DNA from: CAWFLT01 sp963816795
GTDB lineage: Bacteria; Acidobacteriota; Vicinamibacteria; Vicinamibacterales; SCN-69-37
Length of the DNA: 64,000 bases
Direction: 5' to 3'
NCBI GenBank assembly: GCA_963816795.1
Contig: CAWFLT010000006.1
Coordinates: 682,001-746,000 of the forward strand
Part shown: positions 10,870-19,864 of the stretch, in pieces
Numbering within the stretch: the stretch's first letter is position 1
Layout of the letters: the number at the start of each line of letters is the position of its first letter
Program-made: the position numbers and the translations under genes
Notes under the pieces: model-generated
What the model saw: the letters and a program-made list of their open reading frames with translations, nothing else
Databases searched by the model: none
What the model was told of the DNA's origin: nothing

Positions 10870-12219
10870 CGACGGTGCTGCTGTTGATCGCGCTCGCCGG
10901 AGGCGCGCTGGCGGTGACGAGCGCGTACGCCCAGACGCCGGGCTCGGCCGCCGACTGCGCCCAGGAGCCAGACGCCGGGCCGCGCGCTGACGTTCGAAGA
11001 CGCGCTGCAGCGCGCCCTGGAAGGCAATGAGTCGCTGAAGGCGGCGGAAGCCCGCGTGCGCGAATCGGATTCACGCGTGTCTGAAGCGCGCACGTCGTTC
11101 CTGCCCACCGCTGACGCGAGCTATCTGTTCACGCCGGCACAGCAGGCCGCGGCGCTGCGTATTCCGGCGGGCATCTTCGGCCAGGACGAGCAGTTGTTTC
11201 GCGCGAATTTCACCCGCGAGAACGTGCTCCGCTTCGATGTGACGCAGCCGATCTACACCGGCGGCCGGCTGCAGTACGGTCTGGCCGCCACCGAGTCGCA
11301 GGCGGCCTCGACGCAGCATCAGTTCGAGCGTGCGCGGCAGGCGCTGACGCTGGAGGTCGTGCAGGCGTACTACGGCGCGCTCCTCCAGCAGCAGGGCATC
11401 GCGGTGGCCGAGGAAGGCCTGCGGCGGGCCGAGCATCAGCATCGGCTGGCGCAGACGCGCTTCGAGGCCGGCAGTGCCGCACGGCTCGACGTGCTGCGGG
11501 CCGAGGTCGAAGTGGCGAACGCGAAGGCGCTGCTCATTCGCGCGCGCAGCTCGGCGGAGACGGCGCTTCAGGCGCTGCGGGCGGTGATGTCCCTCGACGA
11601 TCCGGCGCCGTTGTTTCTGACCGGTTCTCTGGACGAGGAGACGTCCGTGCCGGGCAGCGATGAGCTGATCGCCGGATTGCGCCAGCGCGCCGACGTGAAG
11701 GCGCTCTCCGCCGAGCGCGAAAGCGCGGTGCAGATGCGGAAACTCGCGGGCGCGGATCTCAAGCCCACCGTCGCGTTTACGGGCAGCCTCCAGTACCAGC
11801 AGGACGGACTCAATCAGTTCTGGAATGGCGACAACCGCAGTTTTCAGGCCGGCCTCGCGATCAGGATGCCGTTGTTCTCCGCGCCGAAGGTGGCCGCGCA
11901 GAAAGCCGCCGCGACCGCGCGCGAGCAGCAGGCCGTGCACGCGATCAACGCGACGCTGGACTGCGCGCGCCTGGAGCTGACGACGGCGGTTCAGGAGCTG
12001 GCCTCGGCGCGCGAAATCGTCGAGGTGCAACGCAAGGCCGTGGAACTGGCGCGTGAAAGCCTGTCGATCGCCGAAGTGTCGTACGAGAACGGCGTCATCA
12101 CGTCGTCCGAGCTCAACGACGCGCGCGTCTCGCTGATGCAGACCGAGTGGGCGCTGGCCCAGGCGAAGTACGGCGTGATTGTCGCCGGCGCCAGGACGAA
12201 GTTCGCGGCCGGACTGTAG
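10848..12219 (+). CDS. TolC-like outer-membrane efflux protein (one frameshift)
   Basis: Outer-membrane channel of the tripartite pump. The likely start is the ATG at 10848, which opens a Sec signal peptide (MAKAVRVTTVLLLIALAGG, cleavage near AYAQT). The frame then shifts between about 10950 and 10990; the mature protein is read from there as ALTFEDALQRALEGNESLKAAEARVRE to the stop at 12219. Two OEP repeats with long coiled helices are evident (ATESQAASTQHQFERARQAL; ASAREIVEVQRKAVELARESL) plus the characteristic VSYENGVITSSELNDARVSL. About 457 aa as a composite. It overlaps the end of the pump gene and completes the regulator-adaptor-pump-channel operon. Confidence 0.85.
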
Positions 12220-12220
12220 G

Positions 12221-12299
12221 GCATTTTCCAAACGCGTAGCGCGGATTGGGCTGCAATCCGCGTGCAGGTTGGCGGGCCTCAACCCGGCCCGCCCTACGT
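12221..12299. repeat. Dispersed double-hairpin repeat, copy 1
   Basis: This stretch of about 79 bp is nearly identical to the reverse complement of 38653-38728. It holds two adjacent hairpins: GCGGATT/AATCCGC, then GGCGGGCC/GGCCCGCC. It sits between two convergent genes, where it can end both transcripts, and its last bases include the stop codon of the PAP2 gene on the other strand. Confidence 0.85.
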
Positions 12300-13157
12300 A
12301 CGTTCAATGTGAAACCGCTGCAGGAGAGATCGATACGCCACCACGACGGCGATCGCGAGGGCCGCGCCGGCGATGGTGTCGAGGACGTAGTGGAAGCGGC
12401 CGTACACGGTGGCGATCATCACACTCACGGTGATCAGGACGATCAGGTACGCGAGGCGGCGCTGGTGCCGCCACGCGACCAGGCTCACGACGACCGCCCC
12501 CGACACGTGCGCGCTGGGAAACGCGCCGCCGCGCGCGCCGCCGCGCGCCGACACCTGATGAACGAGATCGAAGAAGAAGTGACCGGAGAGCGGCGGGCCC
12601 AGGCGCGGCGACAGGTAGTACGGGCTGTCCACCGGCAGCAGGATGAAGAACAGGTAGCTCCCCAGCAGCACGGTCGAGAGCATCAGCAGCAGCTCGCCGA
12701 AGGCCGCCCGCCGTCCGCTGACGTACCAGTACGCGGCCACCGATGGAATGACGATCACGTAGGAGAGGTAGGAGAAATGCAGGTACTCGGACAGCGGGAC
12801 GAACGCCAGCCGCTCGCTCAGGTACAGGCTCGGTTGCCCGGCGAACAGCGCCGACTCCCAGGCCGGAATCGCCGCAGTCAAGCGCCAGTCGCCAATCACC
12901 GGCGCCAGCAGCTCGACTTCCTTGTAGAGCAGAGGAAACAGCAACAATGGATGCCAGTCGCGAATCACGCGCAGGATCCCTGCCGACGGCCTCGCGCGGT
13001 TCAGGATCAGCAACGACCCGGCGAGCGTGAGGTGCACCGCGACCAGCCAGACGCGGCCTGGCACGGTGTTCCCGAGGATGGCGATCAACGCGGCCGTGAT
13101 CGCCAGATACGACGCCGTCAGCGTCGTCGTCCAGCGCGCAAAATCAACGCCCGGCAT
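12294..13157 (-). CDS. PAP2-superfamily membrane phosphatase
   Basis: Integral-membrane phosphatase/transferase of about 287 aa with several hydrophobic helices. PAP2 catalytic motifs are visible: GAFPSAHVSG (the PSGH-type motif with catalytic His) and VYGRFHYVLDTIAG (the SRxxxxxHxxxD-type motif). Such proteins dephosphorylate lipid phosphates (phosphatidate, undecaprenyl-PP) or act in phosphosphingolipid synthesis; the substrate here cannot be told. It is divergently transcribed from the radical SAM gene with only 19 bp between start codons. A CATAAT box lies 5 nt before its ATG, suggesting a leaderless transcript. The stop codon lies in a dispersed repeat. Confidence 0.85.
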   Translation of the reverse strand: MPGVDFARWTTTLTASYLAITAALIAILGNTVPGRVWLVAVHLTLAGSLLILNRARPSAGILRVIRDWHPLLLFPLLYKEVELLAPVIGDWRLTAAIPAWESALFAGQPSLYLSERLAFVPLSEYLHFSYLSYVIVIPSVAAYWYVSGRRAAFGELLLMLSTVLLGSYLFFILLPVDSPYYLSPRLGPPLSGHFFFDLVHQVSARGGARGGAFPSAHVSGAVVVSLVAWRHQRRLAYLIVLITVSVMIATVYGRFHYVLDTIAGAALAIAVVVAYRSLLQRFHIERT

Positions 13158-13176
13158 CCGGTATTATGATCTGAGA
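13158..13176. promoter_or_regulatory. Overlapping divergent leaderless promoters
   Basis: The whole space between two divergent start codons is 19 bp. It contains TATGAT (13165-13170) 6 nt before the rightward ATG and, on the other strand, CATAAT (complement of 13163-13168) 5 nt before the leftward ATG. The two -10 boxes overlap by four bases, so the polymerases would exclude one another. No good -35 was found for either. Confidence 0.55.
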
Positions 13177-14280
13177 ATGCCGCGGCCGCAGCGCATGCTC
13201 CGAACGTTCGGCCGCAAGTGGAGAGAGACCAAAATGGTGGCGCGCGGCTTCCAGTCCGCGAGTCACCCGCTCCTCGCGCAGATCGTGCCGATCCGCCGCT
13301 GCAATCTGGCCTGCACCTACTGCAACGAGTACGACAAGCACTCTCCGCCGGTGCCCCTGGCGACGATGCGCGAGCGCCTCGACCACCTGGCTCGGCTGGG
13401 CACCGCGAACATCGAGATCAGCGGCGGCGAGCCGCTGCTGCATCCCGACCTCGATGAGCTCATCCGGCACATTCGCGGAACCGGCGCGCTGGCTGGACTG
13501 ATCACGAACGGCTACCTCCTCAACGAGCGGCGCGTCAAGGACTTCAACAACGCCGGGCTGGATCACCTGCAGATCAGCATCGACAACGTGACGCCTGACG
13601 ACATGTCGAAGAAGAGCCTGAAGGTGCTCGATGCGAAGCTGCAGATGCTGGCGAAGCACGCCACATTCAGCGTCAACATCAACTCGGTGCTCGGTGGCGG
13701 CTTGAGCCGCCCCGAGGACGCACTGACGATCGCGAAGCGGGCGATCGAACTGGGTCTCACGGCGACGGTCGGCCTGATCCACAACGGTCACGGCCGCCTG
13801 CTCCCGCTGACGCCGGAGCAGCAGCGCGTCTACAACGAGATCACCTCGCTGACGGCGTCGGTCTACACCGTTCAGAAGCAGAACGATTTCCAGCAGAACC
13901 TCGCGCTCGGGCGCCCGAACGACTGGCAGTGCGGGGCCGGCGGCCGCTATCTCTACATCTGCGAGGACGGCCTCGTGCACTGGTGCTCACAGCAACGCGG
14001 GCATCCGGCAATCCCGCTGGCCGAGTACACCACCGAGGATGTCCGGCGCGAGAGCACGAGCGAGAAGAGCTGCGCGCCGCTCTGCACCGTCTCGTGCGTG
14101 CACCGCGTGGCGCTGCTCGATCGCCTTCGCACGCAGCCAGTCAAGACGCTCGACGAGATCATGCCGGCCAGCGGCGGCGGCGCCGTCAGCGTGCGCGCGC
14201 TCCGCTGGATGTTCCTGACCGGCCGGCATCACAAGCGCTTTCGCGCCGTCGCCGCGCGCCTGCTCGGCGCGCGCTCGTAG
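13177..14280 (+). CDS. Radical SAM protein with SPASM-like C-terminal cysteines
   Basis: About 367 aa. The [4Fe-4S]-SAM motif CNLACTYC (CxxxCxxC) is near residue 45, followed by the SAM-binding GGEPLL motif (IEISGGEPLLHPD). A C-terminal region with several cysteines (WQCGAGG, YICEDG, WCSQQ, CAPLCTVSC) resembles an auxiliary cluster or SPASM/Twitch domain. The reaction is unknown. Members with this layout often modify peptides or lipids, and the neighbouring PAP2 phosphatase weakly favours a lipid- or polyprenol-related role. The start at 13177 was chosen because TATGAT ends 6 nt before it; an upstream extension would run into the PAP2 gene. Confidence 0.85.
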   Translation: MPRPQRMLRTFGRKWRETKMVARGFQSASHPLLAQIVPIRRCNLACTYCNEYDKHSPPVPLATMRERLDHLARLGTANIEISGGEPLLHPDLDELIRHIRGTGALAGLITNGYLLNERRVKDFNNAGLDHLQISIDNVTPDDMSKKSLKVLDAKLQMLAKHATFSVNINSVLGGGLSRPEDALTIAKRAIELGLTATVGLIHNGHGRLLPLTPEQQRVYNEITSLTASVYTVQKQNDFQQNLALGRPNDWQCGAGGRYLYICEDGLVHWCSQQRGHPAIPLAEYTTEDVRRESTSEKSCAPLCTVSCVHRVALLDRLRTQPVKTLDEIMPASGGGAVSVRALRWMFLTGRHHKRFRAVAARLLGARS

Positions 14281-14307
14281 CACGTCCTTCGGCGTTACAA
14301 TCCGCGC

Positions 14308-16506
14308 ATGGCCGATGCGCTTTCCCGCCGCGACTTTCTCCAGGTGACCGGCGCCGGCGCGTTCGCGTCGTTGACGGCGCCGCCGCACCAGACGACCACG
14401 ACCCAGACTCCACAAGCGCCGCCGGCAGGGGCCGCCTCCGACTGGTTCGACCGGCCGATGCGCTGGGTGCAGCTCACGCTGGTCGAGAACGATCCCGGGC
14501 GCTTCGATCCGCAGTTCTGGCTCGACTACTTTCGGCGGCTGCACGCTGACGCCGCCACGCTCAGTGCCGGCGGCATCGTCGCCTACTACCCCACCGACGT
14601 TCCGCTCCACCATCGCAGCGCGTGGCTGGGAACGAGCGATCCGTTCGGCACGCTCGTCGCCGGCTGCCGCGCACTGAACATGAACGTCGTCGCCAGAACG
14701 GATCCGCACGCCGTGCGCGACGACGTCCGGGCGGCGCATCCGGACTGGATCGCCGTCTCGCGCACTGGAGAGCCGCGGCGGCATTGGGCGAATCCCGAGC
14801 TCTGGGTGACCTGCGCGCTCGGACCCTACAACTTCGACTTCATGGACCGCGTGCATCGCGAAATCGTCACCAAATACAGTGTGGACGGCATCTTCGCCAA
14901 CCGCTGGGCGCCGCAGGGCGGCGACTGCTACTGCGAGCACTGCGTCCGGAACTTCCGGGATGCCACGGGTCAGGCGCTGCCTCGAACGACCGATGCGCGC
15001 GATCCAGTCCGCCGCCAGTATCTCGAGTGGCGCAAGGCGCGATTGACCGCGCTCTGGAAACACTGGGATGCAACCGTGCGCGCGGCCAACCCGCAGGCTC
15101 GCTTTATCCCGAACGGCCCGCCGGACTTGAAAACCGCCGGCGAGCTGGCGGCGATTCAGTTCACCGACAACCAGGCGCGGCGCGGCCTCACGCCACCGTG
15201 GAACAACGGCCGGCGCGCCAAGGAATACCGCTCGGTGATGGGCCGGCGGCCGATCGGCGGGATCTTCAGCGTCGGACTCGAGGAGCCGTATCGCTGGAAA
15301 GACTCGGTGCAGAGCGAGCCGGAAATTCGGCTCTGGGTCGCCGAGGGCACCGCCAACGGCATGCGCCCGTGGGTGACGAAGTTCTCCGGTGTGCTGTACG
15401 ACCGCCGGTGGCTGCCGGCCGTCGAGCGCATCTACGACTGGCACTTCCGCCACGAGCGCTATCTGCGGAACGACGCCCCGCTCGCGCGCGTGGGCGTGCT
15501 GTTTTCAGAACAGACGTCCACGTATCACCCGGGCATCGGGCCGGGAGATCGGGCCGAGGATCACGTGCTCGGCATGTACCACGCGCTCGTCGAAGCGCGC
15601 GTGCCGTTCGAGTTCGTCCACGAAGCCGTCCTCGCAGCCGACCAGCTCGATCGGTTCAAGCTCCTGATCCTCGCCGACGCTGCGGCGCTCTCGGCGGCGC
15701 AATGCAGCGCCATCCGCGCCTACGTCGCCAGGGGCGGCAGCCTGCTCGCGACGTTCGCCTCCTCGCTGTACGACGAGACCGGACAGCGGCGCGACGACTT
15801 CGGCCTCGCCGACGTCTTCGGCGTGTCGTTCGACGGACGCGTCGACGGTCCGATGCAGAACTCCTATCTCAACCTGGATCCGGACGCGTCCACAGGCCGG
15901 CACCATCCCGTGCTGGACGGACTCGGCGACACGACGCGGATCATCAACGGCGTCTTCCGGCTCGCTGTGCGCCCCACGATGGCCTTTCCGTCGCCGGTGA
16001 CGCTGGTCCCGTCGTATCCCGACCTGCCGATGGAAGACGTGTATCCCCGCGTCCCGCGCACGGACACGCGAGAGATCTATCTGCGCGACCTCGGTTCGAA
16101 TCGGGTCGTGTACTTTCCGTGGGACATCGATCGGACGTTCTGGGAAGTCATGTGCGTGGACCACGGCCGGCTGCTCGCCAACGCGGTCCGCTGGGCGACC
16201 AACGAACCTGCGCCCGTCGAGGTCGCCGGGCCGGGCCTGCTCGACGTCACGATCTGGCGGCAGCGGAGCTCGATCACGGTGCACCTCGTCAACCTGACGA
16301 ATCCGATGATGATGAAGGGGCCGCTCCGCGAGCTGACCCCGGCCGGCACGCAGCGAGTGACGGTGCGCCTTCCTGCCGGGAGCCGCGCGCAGAAAGTTCA
16401 GCTTCTGACGGCAGGGACCACACCGCGAGTCGAAACCACAGGCAGCACGCTCGTCGTCACCGTCCCGTCGATCGAGTGTCATGAGGTCGTCGCCATCGAC
16501 CTGTAA
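14308..16506 (+). CDS. Tat-exported putative glycoside hydrolase (GH-like TIM barrel with beta-galactosidase-trimerisation-like domain)
   Basis: About 732 aa. It starts with a Tat signal (SRRDFLQVTGAGAFASL). A TIM-barrel-like region follows (residues about 45-400: WVQLTLVENDPGRFDPQFW, NMNVVARTDPHAVRD, VDGIFANRW, CYCEHCVRNF), matching what is known as hypothetical glycosyl hydrolase 6-type proteins. The centre resembles the glutamine-amidotransferase-like/trimerisation domain of GH42 beta-galactosidases (YVARGGSLLATFASSLYDETG). No substrate can be inferred, and catalytic acids are not certain. TACAAT ends 6 nt before the ATG, suggesting leaderless expression. It is followed after 10 bp by another Tat-exported protein, so the two are probably co-transcribed. 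Confidence 0.75.
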   Translation: MADALSRRDFLQVTGAGAFASLTAPPHQTTTTQTPQAPPAGAASDWFDRPMRWVQLTLVENDPGRFDPQFWLDYFRRLHADAATLSAGGIVAYYPTDVPLHHRSAWLGTSDPFGTLVAGCRALNMNVVARTDPHAVRDDVRAAHPDWIAVSRTGEPRRHWANPELWVTCALGPYNFDFMDRVHREIVTKYSVDGIFANRWAPQGGDCYCEHCVRNFRDATGQALPRTTDARDPVRRQYLEWRKARLTALWKHWDATVRAANPQARFIPNGPPDLKTAGELAAIQFTDNQARRGLTPPWNNGRRAKEYRSVMGRRPIGGIFSVGLEEPYRWKDSVQSEPEIRLWVAEGTANGMRPWVTKFSGVLYDRRWLPAVERIYDWHFRHERYLRNDAPLARVGVLFSEQTSTYHPGIGPGDRAEDHVLGMYHALVEARVPFEFVHEAVLAADQLDRFKLLILADAAALSAAQCSAIRAYVARGGSLLATFASSLYDETGQRRDDFGLADVFGVSFDGRVDGPMQNSYLNLDPDASTGRHHPVLDGLGDTTRIINGVFRLAVRPTMAFPSPVTLVPSYPDLPMEDVYPRVPRTDTREIYLRDLGSNRVVYFPWDIDRTFWEVMCVDHGRLLANAVRWATNEPAPVEVAGPGLLDVTIWRQRSSITVHLVNLTNPMMMKGPLRELTPAGTQRVTVRLPAGSRAQKVQLLTAGTTPRVETTGSTLVVTVPSIECHEVVAIDL

Positions 16507-16516
16507 GGAGTCGCCC

Positions 16517-17620
16517 ATGCAGCGCAGAGAATTCCTCACGGCGGCAGCGGCAGCGCTCACGTTGCCGGTGTCGACACTCGCACGCGCAGCGGCCGAGCGC
16601 CGGCTGCTGTACATCGCCCAGCCCGGCATCCGTAACTATGAGTCCTATGGCGGCGTCGGAGTGCTCGTCTACGACATCGGCGACGGATACCGCTTCGTCA
16701 AACGGATCCCGACGTGGAACCTGCCGGCAGGACAGCCCGCGGAGAACGTCAAGGGCGTCGCCGCCAGCGCCAAGACCGGCAGGCTGTACGTCAGCACAAT
16801 CAGGCGTCTCGGCTGTATCGATCTTCGGACCGAACAGATGCTCTGGGCGAAGGAGTTGGAGGGCGGCTGCGATCGGATGTCGATCTCGCCCGACGGGCAG
16901 ATCCTCTACGTGCCTTCCCTGGAAAAGGAGCACTGGAACGTCGTCAACGGTATGACCGGCGACGTGGTCGCAAAAATTGTGACGAATTCCGGCGCGCACA
17001 ACACGCTCTATTCGCCCGACGGCTCACGCGTGTACCTCGCCGGCTTGCGCTCGCCGCTCCTTTCGATCGCCGACACGAAGACGCACACGGTCGTGAAGAC
17101 CGTCGGACCGTTCGCGGCGTCGATTCGTCCGTTCACCGTCAACGCCGCGCAGACGATCTGCTACGTCAATATCAACGAGCTGCTCGGCTTCGAGGTCGGC
17201 GACATCACGACGGGCAAGAAGCTGCATCGGGTCGAGGTCAGCGGCGTGAAGATGGGCCCGGTCGCCAGGCATGGCTGCCCGAGTCACGGCATCGGTCTGA
17301 CACCCGACGAGCGCGAGCTCTGGGTCTGCGACGGCCACAACAGCCTCATGCACGTCTTCGACAACACCGTCATGCCGCCTCGTCAGATGACGTCTTTGAA
17401 AGTGCGCGATCAACCCGGGTGGATCACCTTCAGCATTGACGGCACCCATGCCTATCCGTCGACGGGAGAGGTGTTCGACACGCGAACCAAGAAGCTCGTG
17501 AAGGCGCTCGAGGACGAGACCGGCCGGCAGGTGGGCAGCGAAAAGCTCCTCGAGATCGTCTTCGACGGGGATACGCCGGTTCGGGCAGGCAATCAGTTCG
17601 GAGTCGGCATCAAGCGATGA
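16517..17620 (+). CDS. Tat-exported YVTN-type beta-propeller protein
   Basis: About 367 aa. The N-terminus has a Tat-like signal (MQRREFLTAAAAALTLPVS). The body is a seven-bladed-propeller-type repeat protein with motifs such as GVAASAKTGRLYVST, ISPDGQILYVPS, YSPDGSRVYLAG and LTPDERELWVCDGHNS. These are YVTN/lactonase-like blades used for binding or, in some families, redox or lactonase chemistry. No catalytic residues are recognisable. AAGGAG at 16505-16510 is a good ribosome-binding site, unlike the leaderless gene before it, which fits a second gene in an operon with the glycosidase-like gene 10 bp upstream. Confidence 0.75.
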   Translation: MQRREFLTAAAAALTLPVSTLARAAAERRLLYIAQPGIRNYESYGGVGVLVYDIGDGYRFVKRIPTWNLPAGQPAENVKGVAASAKTGRLYVSTIRRLGCIDLRTEQMLWAKELEGGCDRMSISPDGQILYVPSLEKEHWNVVNGMTGDVVAKIVTNSGAHNTLYSPDGSRVYLAGLRSPLLSIADTKTHTVVKTVGPFAASIRPFTVNAAQTICYVNINELLGFEVGDITTGKKLHRVEVSGVKMGPVARHGCPSHGIGLTPDERELWVCDGHNSLMHVFDNTVMPPRQMTSLKVRDQPGWITFSIDGTHAYPSTGEVFDTRTKKLVKALEDETGRQVGSEKLLEIVFDGDTPVRAGNQFGVGIKR

Positions 17621-17690
17621 TGTAGCCGTGCCTCAGCGGTTGTCATCGCACGTTTGACAGCCGCTCGAGGCCAGCCCCATACTGCCCGAA

Positions 17691-19019
17691 GTGCACCGTG
17701 ACGCGACGCCACGGGACGCTGCGCTTCAAGCGCTGCTCTCGGCCGCAGACGACGGCGAGGTCGCCCGTGTGGGCGAGGTGCTCGACGCGCAGCCCGACAT
17801 CATCAACGAGCGCGGTACGTTGAAGGGGCACACCGGACTCCGCACCGCGCTGCACTTCGGCGTGCATCACGAATCGGTCGTCAAACTGCTCCTCGATCGC
17901 GGCGCCGACCCGAACATCCGTGATGAGGGAGACAACGCGTTCCCGCTGCACTTTGCCGCAGAGCGCGGCGACCTGCCCATCATCCAACTGCTCGTCGACC
18001 ACGGCGCGGAGACGGCCGCCGGCGAGGTCGACGATCACCGGCTCGACATCATCGGCTGGGCGACCTGCTTCGGAGACGCGAACAAGGACATCGTCGACTA
18101 TCTCCTGGCCCACGGCGCCCGGCACAACATCTTCTCGGCGGTCGCCACTGGAGCGACCGCGGTCATTCGCGATCTGGCGTCGCGGTCGACGGCCGATCTC
18201 GACAAGGTCATGGACCACGCCAATCAGGGCCGCCGGCCGCTGCACCTCGCGGTGGTGAAACGGCAACGTGCGGCGGCTGAGACATTGCTGGATCTTGGCG
18301 CGGACGTGAACGCGACCGACACCGCCGGCCTCACCGCGCTGGATCAAGCCGCGCTCGATGCCAACGTGGAGATCGCGCAGTTCCTCATCGAGCGAGGCGC
18401 GAGGATCGAGCTGCCGGCGGCCATCGGCCTCAACCGTACCGAAGATGTCGAGAGACTGCTGCGCGACGAACCCGACTGCCTGAAGCCGGCACATCGCTGG
18501 GGGCGGCTGATCGTGCGCGCAGCCGAGCACGCATCGGGAGACGCCATCGAGGCGCTGATTCGCCACGGAGCGTCAGTGAACGTCCAGGACGACATGGAGA
18601 CGTCCATCGACCACACCAGTGGGTATACCCCGCTCCATGCCGCCGCGTGGAACGGTAACACCGCGGCGGCGGCGGTGCTGCTGAAGCATGGCGCGGACCC
18701 GACGATCAGGGACGGCAAGTACTGCGGCACGCCAGCCGGCTGGGCCGACTACAACAACAAGCCAGAGTGCCGCGACCTGATTCTCGAGGCGAACATCGAC
18801 ATCTTCGATGCGATCGCGTTCGATCGAGCGGACCGCATTCCGGCGATTCTCGACCGCGACCCGCAGGCGCTGGTGCGTCCGTTTCGGGAGTATGCCAGTT
18901 GCGAGCCTGGCGACGAGTCGAGGCCGGTCCGGGACATGACGCCGCTCGACGCCGCGACGGCCGCGAACAAGGCCGAGGCGGTGCGGATCCTCACCAGCCG
19001 CGGCGCCGAGCTGGGGTGA
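17691..19019 (+). CDS. Ankyrin-repeat protein
   Basis: 442 aa from the GTG at 17691. It consists largely of ankyrin repeats: GHTGLRTALHFGVHHESVVKLLLDRGADPNI, FPLHFAAERGDLPIIQLLVDHGAE, GRRPLHLAVVKRQRAAAETLLDLGADVN, GYTPLHAAAWNGNTAAAAVLLKHGADP and a final degenerate repeat. There is no signal peptide or membrane segment, so a cytoplasmic scaffold is most likely. CATACT lies 7 nt before the GTG, in line with the leaderless pattern of this window. The gene is 70 bp after the beta-propeller gene and may be separate from that operon. Partner unknown. Confidence 0.85.
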   Translation: MHRDATPRDAALQALLSAADDGEVARVGEVLDAQPDIINERGTLKGHTGLRTALHFGVHHESVVKLLLDRGADPNIRDEGDNAFPLHFAAERGDLPIIQLLVDHGAETAAGEVDDHRLDIIGWATCFGDANKDIVDYLLAHGARHNIFSAVATGATAVIRDLASRSTADLDKVMDHANQGRRPLHLAVVKRQRAAAETLLDLGADVNATDTAGLTALDQAALDANVEIAQFLIERGARIELPAAIGLNRTEDVERLLRDEPDCLKPAHRWGRLIVRAAEHASGDAIEALIRHGASVNVQDDMETSIDHTSGYTPLHAAAWNGNTAAAAVLLKHGADPTIRDGKYCGTPAGWADYNNKPECRDLILEANIDIFDAIAFDRADRIPAILDRDPQALVRPFREYASCEPGDESRPVRDMTPLDAATAANKAEAVRILTSRGAELG

Positions 19020-19259
19020 CGGCGGCTCCGTTACTTGACAGCGCGTGGCAGGAGCCTCGCCGAGCGCGTGCCCCGTCCGGTGAGCTTCTGGGCTGCGCGT
19101 GCGCAATCATGGGTAGCCGATGACAGCACTGACCGCGGAACGAGGGTCGAACTCTCGAAATTCAGCGCGTTGAAGTTGGTATCCGCCTTGTATCAGTCAA
19201 CGGTGCCGGGCGGCTGTCGGTCTGATTTCGTCCGTCGCCCGAAACGCGGAGGGTGAATC

Positions 19260-19775
19260 ATGAGTCTCGAGCGTCTTGCGCACGATGCGGGTGCATCCGA
19301 TCCGACGATGACCCCACGAGTCGAGCTGCTCCAGCCGCTGCAGGAACGGTGGGTTCCGCACCTGCTCAGTGTTCTACGGATCGTGGCGGCGTTCCTGTTT
19401 CTCGCGCACGGCACACAGAAGCTCTTCGGGTTTCCAGCATCAACACCTGCCACGCCAGTGGAGTTCGCGTCGCTCATGGGGGTGGCTGGTCTCATCGAAG
19501 TGGTGGGCGGCACGCTGCTGCTGGTGGGCTTTCTGAGCCGGAGCGTCGCTTTCCTGCTGTCCGGCGAAATGGCCGTCGCCTATTTTCTGCGTCATCAACC
19601 GCAGGGCTTCTGGCCGGCGCTGAACGGCGGCGAGCTCGCTGTCCTGTATTGCTTCCTGTTCCTGTTTCTTGCCGCAGCGGGCCCAGGCGCCTGGAGTCTC
19701 GATGCCGTCATGCGCCATTCCCGCGCGGGACATCACTCCGGCCCGGCAGGCTACCGCTGGAGAACCTCTCACTGA
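19260..19775 (+). CDS. DoxX-family membrane protein
   Basis: 171 aa with four hydrophobic helices. The family signature is visible in LLSVLRIVAAFLFLAHGTQKLFG and GVAGLIEVVGGTLLLVGFLSR. DoxX-like proteins are small inner-membrane proteins linked to thiosulfate/quinone chemistry or redox stress; a specific role cannot be given. CGGAGGGTG just upstream is a Shine-Dalgarno sequence. The preceding 240 bp (19020-19259) hold no convincing gene. Confidence 0.85.
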   Translation: MSLERLAHDAGASDPTMTPRVELLQPLQERWVPHLLSVLRIVAAFLFLAHGTQKLFGFPASTPATPVEFASLMGVAGLIEVVGGTLLLVGFLSRSVAFLLSGEMAVAYFLRHQPQGFWPALNGGELAVLYCFLFLFLAAAGPGAWSLDAVMRHSRAGHHSGPAGYRWRTSH

Positions 19776-19864
19776 AGAATCTCGGATCGCGGTAGCCTTG
19801 CTGATCGTCGAGAATTCAGTGAGCGTGGTGCACCCCGGCGTCACCGCGTGAGTCGGTCAGCACT

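Noticed and set aside
7769..11030. Pump-channel (RND-TolC) fusion protein
   Set aside because: The apparent fusion depends on a region with known frame errors, and a normal stop (TGA 10867) overlaps the channel start; treated as two genes.
12246..13169. Long plus-strand open frame opposite the PAP2 gene
   Set aside because: The translation is His/Arg/Gln-rich shadow; the minus strand has the PAP2 motifs and membrane helices.
19035..19256. Possible 73-aa gene before DoxX
   Set aside because: No ribosome-binding site or recognisable sequence; the region is more likely the DoxX promoter and leader.
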